From assembly GCF_000730565.1 (NCBI RefSeq), contig NZ_BBIQ01000008.1:124001-188000 (forward strand): a DNA stretch of 64,000 nucleotides. Direction: 5' to 3'. A program made the translations under genes and the position numbers. Every line of letters starts with the position of its first letter. The stretch's first letter is position 1. Of this stretch, positions 57,827 through 64,000 are shown one piece after another. The stretch is from Pseudomonas fulva NBRC 16637 = DSM 17717. GTDB lineage: Bacteria > Pseudomonadota > Gammaproteobacteria > Pseudomonadales > Pseudomonadaceae. The notes below the pieces were generated by a model that saw nothing but the letters and a program-made list of their open reading frames with translations, had not been told where the DNA came from and made no database searches.

Positions 57827-58507
57827 ATGAAAACAACCGCGCCCTGTATGGCGGCAATGATGCTGCTAAGTGGGTGCAATGGAGTGCCAACGTCCTACGT
57901 TTCAGACCCGGTCTACAGTCAAGCTTTCGTGGTGACGTCCGGGGCACCGCTGCCCATGCTGCTGATGGCAAGCGCCATCCAGTGGAACGCAGATTATGCC
58001 GTCACCGCCAAACACACGCCTTTCCTGCGCAACGTGGTCCACGAAGGACTAGGCGATGTGGTGTTCTTCAAGCACAAAGCCAGCGAAATACCGCACTGGC
58101 GACAATATATGCCTGGAGAAACGGTCACGGCAGTGGGCTACAACAGCTTGATGATGCCCGTACAAGGCAAGGGCCACGCGCTCTCGTCACTGGTCCGGCT
58201 CGATGGCACCCCTGGCAGCGTGTTCTATTCGGTGCACGACGGGCCGATCACCAAAGGGATGTCTGGCGGCCCGGTATTCGCCGATGACGGTAGCGTGGTA
58301 GGGATCAACATCGCCATCATCCCTACCAGCGGCATCGATGCCATCAGACGACCGGACCTGGTGGGCAAGGACCGGGTCAGTGTGTTCATGTCCTTCAGCG
58401 AGATCGACAAGGAATGGCGGCGCTACCAGTACATGCTGGCGCGCAAGTCCAAACCCGCGGCCCCAACATCGATCAAGGGCTTCGTGGCCGTTGCAGCAAA
58501 ACCCTGA
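57827..58507 (+). CDS. Predicted lipoprotein trypsin-like serine peptidase
   Basis: A 226-residue secreted protein. A short signal with lipobox LLSGC (C17) suggests lipid anchoring. The trypsin-like catalytic triad is readable as H63 (AVTAKHTPF), D77 (GLGDVVFF) and S146 in GMSGGPVF; the last motif, with following VVGINIAI, is the clearest. The first histidine context is not the classical TAAHC, so activity is not certain. It lies about 200 bases after tRNA-Leu with a weak ribosome site. I know no close named relative. A competing frame (57769-58287) has no protein-like features. Confidence 0.7.
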   Translation: MKTTAPCMAAMMLLSGCNGVPTSYVSDPVYSQAFVVTSGAPLPMLLMASAIQWNADYAVTAKHTPFLRNVVHEGLGDVVFFKHKASEIPHWRQYMPGETVTAVGYNSLMMPVQGKGHALSSLVRLDGTPGSVFYSVHDGPITKGMSGGPVFADDGSVVGINIAIIPTSGIDAIRRPDLVGKDRVSVFMSFSEIDKEWRRYQYMLARKSKPAAPTSIKGFVAVAAKP

Positions 58508-59563
58508 TCAGGCGGGCTCAGAAGCCTGGGGCGCCAGGACGATGCAATTTCGGCCGGCGCGCTTGGCGGCATACAACGCCATATCGGCGGCGTGCAGCCA
58601 GGCCTGGGCATCGGTAATGCCTGCATGATAAGGGGCGATGCCGATACTCAGGCTCAGGGTAAGGTGCGGCAGCGCCGGGTCGCGGAACGCCTCCACGGCC
58701 AGGCGCAGCCGCTCCAGCACATCCCTTGCTTGCCCTGGCGTCGTATCGGGCAGCATCACGCAGAATTCGTCTCCTCCGTAGCGGGCCGCAGGGTCGTGCT
58801 TGCGCAGATGGAAGGAGAGCGTGGCACTGATCACCCGCAGGATGTTGTCACCCACCTGGTGGCCATGACGATCATTGACCTGTTTGAAGTGGTCCACGTC
58901 GATCAGGGCAAGGCAACTGCTCCCGGCGTTAGCTCGGCAACGCGCGAATTCGCGCAGCAGCAGTTCCTGCCACGCCCCATGGTTGCTCAGGCCCGTAAGG
59001 CTGTCGGTCTGGCTCATGCGGGCCAGTGCACGTTTATGCTGGCCCAATTGGACAGTCACCTGATAGCAGATCATGCCAATGGCCATGGGGTAGATCAGCA
59101 GGATCGGCAGACACGCCAGCATCTGCACCTGCGTGGTGGCCGGAAAAAGCGGCGGCGCGAACAGCCACAGGCCCAAGGCGATGCCGATGCCCTGGGCAAT
59201 CACCGTTCTGATCAACAGGGGCCAGCCACCTGCCGCGATCTTGTCCATGGCAATCATCGACAGGATGATCACGCTGGGCAAAGGATTGAGCCCCATGGCA
59301 CCCGCCCAGCAACCCCCGGCGAATCCATCGACCACCAAGTTACGCTGCTCGGTCTTGTAGGGCTGGGCAGAAACCCGGGCTATCTGAAACGCAAGGTGCG
59401 GCCAGACAAAACCGTGTGCCAGTAACAGCGCCCACACCCACCACTCTGGCTGCAATGGCGCAATGCCGATCAATACACAAAAAAAGCCGAGGCCGGTTCC
59501 GATGGCGCGTGGTGCATACATGCGTTTGGCGAAGGAAAGGCCCGTGCCGGTGCGCTCGATCAT
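58508..59563 (-). CDS. Diguanylate cyclase, MASE2-GGDEF
   Basis: A 351-residue membrane-bound enzyme making cyclic di-GMP. The first ~170 residues are a MASE2-type sensory region with several membrane segments, beginning FAKRMYAPRAIGTGLGF. The GGDEF domain follows from DSLTGLSNHGAW; the active-site motif is RYGGDEF (GGDEF at 263-267) and the inhibitory I-site RxxD is RKHD at 254-257, so product inhibition is expected. The ATG at 59563 is chosen to begin at the family-typical N-terminus; the frame is open to 59686. Converges on the peptidase gene with no spacer. Confidence 0.88.
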   Translation of the reverse strand: MIERTGTGLSFAKRMYAPRAIGTGLGFFCVLIGIAPLQPEWWVWALLLAHGFVWPHLAFQIARVSAQPYKTEQRNLVVDGFAGGCWAGAMGLNPLPSVIILSMIAMDKIAAGGWPLLIRTVIAQGIGIALGLWLFAPPLFPATTQVQMLACLPILLIYPMAIGMICYQVTVQLGQHKRALARMSQTDSLTGLSNHGAWQELLLREFARCRANAGSSCLALIDVDHFKQVNDRHGHQVGDNILRVISATLSFHLRKHDPAARYGGDEFCVMLPDTTPGQARDVLERLRLAVEAFRDPALPHLTLSLSIGIAPYHAGITDAQAWLHAADMALYAAKRAGRNCIVLAPQASEPA

Positions 59564-59799
59564 GGCGGGATACCGAGAAAATAAGGCGGAAGGTGCAGGG
59601 TACAGCTGCGGAGCATGTGCATGCTGAGGCAAGGCATTGTGCCACCATCCAAATCGTGCCGGCAAACGCGTCTGGATGAAATGCACACACCCATTCGGAT
59701 ATCACGCCAGCACTTGTCAGCCCCACACGCGTTGCAACAACCTCATGCAGAACCTTCGGCGGGACTCAGCGTCCCATCCAAGGTCCTGAACCCGTAAAG

Positions 59800-60702
59800 G
59801 TGCGCCATTTGAAAGACGTCATCATCCGCAAATACCGCCTGGTCGTGAAAACCTTCGGCTACATCGGTTGGTCACTGTTCTGGCTGCTCATCTGGGACGT
59901 GCTGGTCACCATTGATTTCATGCTGTTTCTCAACAGCAAGTTCACCCTGCCCCTGATCCCTCTTTCATTGATGGGTTCGGCGCTGGTCGTGCTGGTGAGC
60001 TTTCGCAACAGCAGCGCCTACAACCGCTGGTGGGAGGCCCGTACCCTGTGGGGCGCGCTGGTCAACAGTTCCCGCAGTTTCGCCCGTCAGACGCTGACGC
60101 TGATCAATGACCATGACGATGGATTAAATCCGGTCAAGGCGACCCTGCTGCGTCGGCACATCGCCTATATCAATTGCCTGGCCGCACACCTGAAGGGGGA
60201 AAAATGCCCACAAGAGCTGGTGGCGTTTATCCCTGAGGCAGAATTCGAGCGGCACCACGGTTCCAACAATTTTGCCAATGACATCTTGAGTGGTTCCGCC
60301 GCGTTACTGGCCAGGGAATATCAGGAGGGCCGGCTGGACAGCATCCGTCTGGCTCGCCTTGAGTCCACCCTGGTGGACTTGTCCAATGCACAAGGTGGCA
60401 TGGAGCGCATCGCCAATACGCCACTGCCCTACCCTTATGTGTATTTCCCTCGGTTATTCATCACGCTGTTCTGCCTGATCGTACCGGTCGGCCTGGTAGA
60501 GTCGCTGGAATGGTTCACGCCCCTGGCCTCCACGGTTGTAGGCTTCATGCTGCTGGCGATCGAGCGCATCGGTACCGACTTGCAGAGCCCGTTCCGCTTC
60601 AGCGAACACCAGATCCAGATGGATACCATCTGCGAGACGATCGAGCGCAACCTGGAATCGATGCAGCGTGGCGCGCAATCGGGCGAGGCGGTGAGCGCCT
60701 GA
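59800..60702 (+). CDS. Bestrophin-like (UPF0187) membrane protein
   Basis: A 300-residue inner-membrane protein of the bestrophin/RFP-TM family, homologous to anion channels. The conserved core is LVSFRNSSAYNRWWEARTLWGALVNSSR, with the downstream TPFPYPY-like region as NTPLPYPYVYFPRLF; about four membrane segments are present and the C-terminus is acidic and helical. Bacterial members form pentameric channels in the cases studied. The start is GTG 59800 or, nine bases later, TTG 59809, where the AAAGG spacing is better; I keep GTG with low certainty. Confidence 0.8.
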   Translation: MRHLKDVIIRKYRLVVKTFGYIGWSLFWLLIWDVLVTIDFMLFLNSKFTLPLIPLSLMGSALVVLVSFRNSSAYNRWWEARTLWGALVNSSRSFARQTLTLINDHDDGLNPVKATLLRRHIAYINCLAAHLKGEKCPQELVAFIPEAEFERHHGSNNFANDILSGSAALLAREYQEGRLDSIRLARLESTLVDLSNAQGGMERIANTPLPYPYVYFPRLFITLFCLIVPVGLVESLEWFTPLASTVVGFMLLAIERIGTDLQSPFRFSEHQIQMDTICETIERNLESMQRGAQSGEAVSA

Positions 60703-60735
60703 GAACGGGCAGCGGTCACAGGGCCGCTGGCCTGA

Positions 60736-61503
60736 TCAGGCCCTTACGAAACGTTGGCGCAGTACATCACTGAGCGCATCGACCAGAAACACCAGCGCCA
60801 GCATTCCAATGATCACCGTACTGGCCTGGGCCTCCTGGAACAGGCTCAAGGTGGTGTAGAGCAGCTGTCCCAAGCCTCCGGCACCGACGAAGCCCAGTAC
60901 ACTGGCCATGCGTATGTTGTTTTCCCAACGGTACAAACTGTAGGCAAGCAATTGCGGCCACAGGTTGGGCAAGGTGCCGTAGCAGAAGGCTGCTACCTGC
61001 CCCGCGCCTTGCAGGCGTAAGGCTGCTGCAGGTTCGGGCGAGGCGTTTTCCAGCGCTTCGGCAAACAGCCGTCCCAGTACGCCAGCGGTGTGCAGCGCCA
61101 ACGCCAGGGTGCCGGCGTTTGGTCCCAGTCCAGCTGCCAGCACCGTCAGCGCGGCCCATACCAGCTCCGGAATAGCGCGCAGGGCATTGAGCAGCAACCG
61201 GGCCAGCGCCCGCAGCGGCCAGCCAAAGCGGCCTGCCGCCGGCAGCGCCAGCAACAGGCCCATGATGGCGGCCAGCAACGTGCTGATGCCAGACATGGCC
61301 AGGGTCTCCAACGCGCCCTGCGCCACGGCTCGCAGATGCTCGCTGGACAGGTCCGGGGCCAGGAACCGCCCGGCATACTGGCCCATCTGGGCCAGCCCAC
61401 CGTTGCCGATCAAGGCACCGAAATCCAACCCCAGGTAAGCGAACGAGCCGACGATGGCTGCCAGCAGCGCGGCCAACAGGGCCAGGTTGATGAGCCGATT
61501 CAT
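60736..61503 (-). CDS. Phosphonate/phosphite-type ABC transporter permease (second)
   Basis: A 255-residue permease of the PhnE/PtxC type with about six membrane segments. ALETLAMSGISTLLAAIMGLLLALP is its first conserved segment and GFVGAGGLGQLLYTTLSLF its last, with the EAA loop region around LRLQGAGQVAAFCYGTLPNLWPQLLAYSLYRWE. GGAGGCTTGC precedes ATG 61503; its start overlaps the other permease by four bases. Probably a heterodimer with the 61500 product. Confidence 0.85.
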   Translation of the reverse strand: MNRLINLALLAALLAAIVGSFAYLGLDFGALIGNGGLAQMGQYAGRFLAPDLSSEHLRAVAQGALETLAMSGISTLLAAIMGLLLALPAAGRFGWPLRALARLLLNALRAIPELVWAALTVLAAGLGPNAGTLALALHTAGVLGRLFAEALENASPEPAAALRLQGAGQVAAFCYGTLPNLWPQLLAYSLYRWENNIRMASVLGFVGAGGLGQLLYTTLSLFQEAQASTVIIGMLALVFLVDALSDVLRQRFVRA

Positions 61504-62327
61504 GCAAGCCTCCAGCGCAATAACCGGCTGAGCCCATCGGCAAGCATCACCAAGACCAGGAACGTCAGCAACATGCTGGCGACCTCGGCGCCAGCGAACA
61601 TGCGCATGGACAGGTCGATCTGCTGACCCAGACCGCCGGCCCCCACGAACCCCATCACCACCGATGCCCGTACTGCACATTCCCACCGATAGACCGTGTA
61701 GGACACCGCTTCGCTGGCGGCATTGGGCAGGATGCCGTAGAAAAAGGCAGCCAGCCGTCCACTGCCCGCCTGCAACAAGGCGTGGGCAGGCCGTTGGTCC
61801 ACCGATTCGAAGATTTCCGCATACACCTTGCCCAGCATGCCGCTGTAGGTAATGGCAATTGCCAGCACGCCGGCCGTGGGCCCCAGGCCTACGGCGCGCA
61901 CGAACAACAGTGCCCAGACGATTTCAGGCACGCTGCGCAGGAAGATCAGCACCCCCCGTACGGGCAGCCGCACCAGGCGCGACCAGACACCCGGGCGCCC
62001 GCCACGTGAGGCAGCGCTCAGGGACAAGGCGCGGCTGGCCAGCAACCCTGCCGGCACGGCCAGCAGCCAGGCGAGTACCATGCCAGCGGTGGCCACAGCC
62101 AAGGTCTGTAGCGTGGCCTCCAGCAATAGCTCGAGAAAGTCGCGTTCATGTGTCGGTGGCCAGAATGCCCCCGTGAAACGTGCCATCTGCTCGCGGTTTT
62201 CGGCCTGCAACAGCACGGCCGGATTGAGCTCGCTCAATTGGATACCCGGCCACAGGACCGCGATGGCCAGCAACCCGATCAGTACCCTCGGCACCATTGC
62301 CGGATCACGGCGACTGGCGCTCAGCAT
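61500..62327 (-). CDS. Phosphonate/phosphite-type ABC transporter permease (first)
   Basis: A 275-residue PhnE-like permease. TLQTLAVATAGMVLAWLLAVPAGLLASR and LRSVPEIVWALLFVRAVGLGP are typical, as is GFVGAGGLGQQIDLSM near the C-terminus. The two permeases share the family signatures but little else, so they are an old duplication. Its start overlaps the ATPase stop (62321-62327) as ATGCTGA. Second gene from the operon start after the ATPase. Confidence 0.85.
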   Translation of the reverse strand: MLSASRRDPAMVPRVLIGLLAIAVLWPGIQLSELNPAVLLQAENREQMARFTGAFWPPTHERDFLELLLEATLQTLAVATAGMVLAWLLAVPAGLLASRALSLSAASRGGRPGVWSRLVRLPVRGVLIFLRSVPEIVWALLFVRAVGLGPTAGVLAIAITYSGMLGKVYAEIFESVDQRPAHALLQAGSGRLAAFFYGILPNAASEAVSYTVYRWECAVRASVVMGFVGAGGLGQQIDLSMRMFAGAEVASMLLTFLVLVMLADGLSRLLRWRLA

Positions 62328-63142
62328 CTGGGCAACTGCACGTGGGGGCTTGTAGCATCAACACCACGTCCAGCCACCAACTGCTCGTTGGCATACAGCG
62401 CCTGCAGCAGCTCGTCGGTCACCGCCTGGGCCGGGCAGTCGAACAGCACGCGCCCTTCGCGAATGCCGATCACCCGGGGAAAGTGGGCCAATGCCAAATC
62501 GACCGCGTGCAGGCTGGCCACCAACGCCACACCAGTGGCCTGGGCATGCCGGTTGAGCAACGCCAGGCTGTGATCAGCCAATACTGGGTCCATCGCCGAC
62601 ACTGGCTCGTCGGCAAGCACGATACGAGGTTGCTGATAAAGCACCCGCGCAATACCTACTCGCTGAAGCTGGCCACCCGACAGTTGACCGCACTGCACGA
62701 ACAGCTTGTCTGCAAGACCCAGTTCGGCCAGGGCCTGGCGCGCACCAGGCACATCGCAGGGATACAGCAGGTTGAGCAGACTGCGACCAAGCCCCCACTG
62801 GCCCAGGCGGCCCGCGAGCACCGCAGTGACCACCCGCTGGCGCGGCGGCAGCGGCGGCGCCTGGTGAACCAGGCCTACCTGGGCCCGCAGGCGCTGCCGG
62901 GCCCCTGTCGACAACGCCCATGGCTGCTGCCCGAGCACCTCCAGACGACCGCTGCTAGGCCTGGTCGCCGTGGCCATCAGGTGCAGCAAGCTGGACTTGC
63001 CGGCCCCCGATGGGCCGATGATCGCGACGCGCTCAGCCTGCGCGATGCGCAAGGTCACGCCCTCCACGGCGCGCACCGCGCCATGCCGCAAGCTTGCACC
63101 TTGCAGCGCGATGACTGCCTCAGAAGGCACGGCAGACGTCAC
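62321..63142 (-). CDS. Phosphonate/phosphite-type ABC transporter ATPase
   Basis: A 273-residue ATPase, PhnC/PtxA-like. Walker A GPSGAGKSSLL, Q-loop VHQAPPLPPRQ, signature LSGGQLQRVGIARVL, Walker B IVLADEPVSAMD and the H-loop SLHAVDLAL are visible. The Q-loop lacks the usual acidic follow-up but the catalytic set is complete. It overlaps the binding-protein gene by four bases at 63139-63142. Confidence 0.88.
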   Translation of the reverse strand: MTSAVPSEAVIALQGASLRHGAVRAVEGVTLRIAQAERVAIIGPSGAGKSSLLHLMATATRPSSGRLEVLGQQPWALSTGARQRLRAQVGLVHQAPPLPPRQRVVTAVLAGRLGQWGLGRSLLNLLYPCDVPGARQALAELGLADKLFVQCGQLSGGQLQRVGIARVLYQQPRIVLADEPVSAMDPVLADHSLALLNRHAQATGVALVASLHAVDLALAHFPRVIGIREGRVLFDCPAQAVTDELLQALYANEQLVAGRGVDATSPHVQLPRC

Positions 63143-63993
63143 TTGAGCAAACCGGCCTCGCGGGCGGCCTGCTCGGTGCCCGCGTAGTTTTCCGGTTTGG
63201 TTTCGATGAAGCGGCTGGCCGCCTGCAGGTCGAGAATGGCTTTTTGCTCTGGATCGGCAGGGTCGAGGTTCAAGAAGGCCTGTTTGATCTTCTCCTTGAG
63301 GGCCGGGTCCATGTTGCCACGCACCGTCCAGTTGTAGTCGAAATAGGTCGGGGTCGTGGCAAACACGCGCACCTTGGCGGTATCGACCTTGCCGGCGTCC
63401 ACCAGCTTCTGCCAGACGCTGGCGTTGAGCACACCGGCATCGACCTTGCCAGCCTGCACCCAGGCCACGGTGGCGTCATGGGCACCGGAATAGGCGACGC
63501 GGCTGAAGTACCCTTCAGGCTTGATGTTGTCCTGCTTGAGCATGAAGTAGCGTGGCATCAGGCTACCGGACGTGGAAGAAACGGACCCGAAGGCGAAGGA
63601 CTTGCCCTTGAGGTCCGCAAGGCTTTTCACCGCAGGGTCGGCAGTGATGAACTTGGAGGTGAACTGGGCGTCCTGCTCGCGTTGCACAAGCGGCGTGGCC
63701 GTCGGATCCTTCAGGTGCACCTGCACGAACGTGAATCCGCCCAGCCACGCCAGGTCCAGCCGATCGGAGGCCAGCGATTCGACCACGGCCGGATAGTCAG
63801 CCACCGGCACGAACTTCACCTGCATGCCCAACTGTTTGGACAAGTATTCGCCCAGGGGTTTGAACTTGCGTTGCAGTTCGGTGGGCGCCTCGTCAGGAAT
63901 GGCGCTGACACGCAGTGTCTCTGCCGCCTGGACGGCCAGGGCACAGCAGGACAGCACCAGGCTGGCGGCGAGCGCCATAGGACGTTTGAGCAT
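63139..63993 (-). CDS. Phosphonate/phosphite-type periplasmic binding protein
   Basis: A 284-residue periplasmic binding protein of the PhnD/PtxB (phosphate, phosphite, phosphonate) family. The signal peptide ends near LAVQAAETL; the mature protein begins LRVSAIPDEAPTELQRKFKPLG, and SSTSGSLMPRYFML is the oxyanion-binding loop. First gene of the operon, which thus runs binding protein, ATPase, permease, permease. The ligand (phosphite, methylphosphonate, or another oxyanion) is not determined; no C-P lyase or phosphite dehydrogenase gene lies in the window. Only seven bases precede it before the window ends, so its promoter is unseen. Confidence 0.9.
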   Translation of the reverse strand: MLKRPMALAASLVLSCCALAVQAAETLRVSAIPDEAPTELQRKFKPLGEYLSKQLGMQVKFVPVADYPAVVESLASDRLDLAWLGGFTFVQVHLKDPTATPLVQREQDAQFTSKFITADPAVKSLADLKGKSFAFGSVSSTSGSLMPRYFMLKQDNIKPEGYFSRVAYSGAHDATVAWVQAGKVDAGVLNASVWQKLVDAGKVDTAKVRVFATTPTYFDYNWTVRGNMDPALKEKIKQAFLNLDPADPEQKAILDLQAASRFIETKPENYAGTEQAAREAGLLK

Positions 63994-64000
63994 GGGTTTC

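Noticed and set aside
57769..58287. Alternative 172-codon frame overlapping the lipoprotein peptidase
   Set aside because: Very arginine-rich, no signal or fold, while the 57827 frame has a lipobox and a readable triad.

Overview
The window looks like chromosomal core sequence from a fluorescent pseudomonad of the Pseudomonas putida group. It is GC-rich, coding-dense and syntenic with the P. putida gene order I remember (roxSR, opdP-dppABCDF, prfC, an opuC-type transporter, speC, der-bamB-hisS-ispG-rodZ-pilF-rlmN-ndk, isc, cysE-trmJ-suhB, secDF-yajC-tgt-queA). The species assignment is inference; no database search was possible. I see no phage, insertion sequence, CRISPR array or rRNA.

Region 1 (1-5.9 kb) holds the end of a cation/Ca exchanger gene, an aromatic amino acid permease, an AEC-family carrier, the redox-sensing RoxS/RoxR two-component pair and a periplasmic SIMPL-domain protein. 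Region 2 (6.3-15.1 kb) is a complete peptide-uptake locus: two paralogous periplasmic binding proteins flank an OprD-type porin, followed by dppBCDF and a strong hairpin terminator. Region 3 (15.2-20.3 kb) has a membrane protein with a 24-residue hydrophobic microprotein behind it. It then has a four-gene amine/polyamine set: an NTF2-AraC regulator, an FAD amine oxidase, a cupin and a PotF-like binding protein.

Region 4 (20.3-33.5 kb) is more mosaic. It contains prfC, an unrecognised gene, an OpuC/YehZ-type osmoprotectant ABC transporter, ornithine decarboxylase speC, and a large PepSY-flavodoxin-FNR reductase with a possible Fur box. An omega-amidase/methionine aminotransferase pair for methionine salvage and a second unrecognised gene follow. 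Region 5 (33.7-50.3 kb, all minus strand) is housekeeping: ribosome assembly GTPase Der, BamB, YfgM-like TPR protein, HisS, IspG, RodZ, PilF, RlmN and Ndk, then the whole iscRSUA-hscBA-fdx-iscX operon with its IscR-type promoter, CysE and TrmJ. RlmN and IspG both need Fe-S clusters, which the adjacent isc operon supplies.

Region 6 (50.4-64 kb) has suhB, a glycine-zipper protein, secF-secD-yajC-tgt-queA, tRNA-Leu(CAA) with a clear promoter and terminator, and a predicted lipoprotein serine peptidase. It ends with a MASE2-GGDEF diguanylate cyclase, a bestrophin-like protein and a four-gene phosphonate/phosphite-type ABC transporter.

I did not find an obviously new multi-gene system. The most distinctive items are the microprotein, the NTF2-AraC regulator of the amine cluster, two unrecognised accessory genes, the lipoprotein peptidase after tRNA-Leu, and several hairpin-rich intergenic regions.
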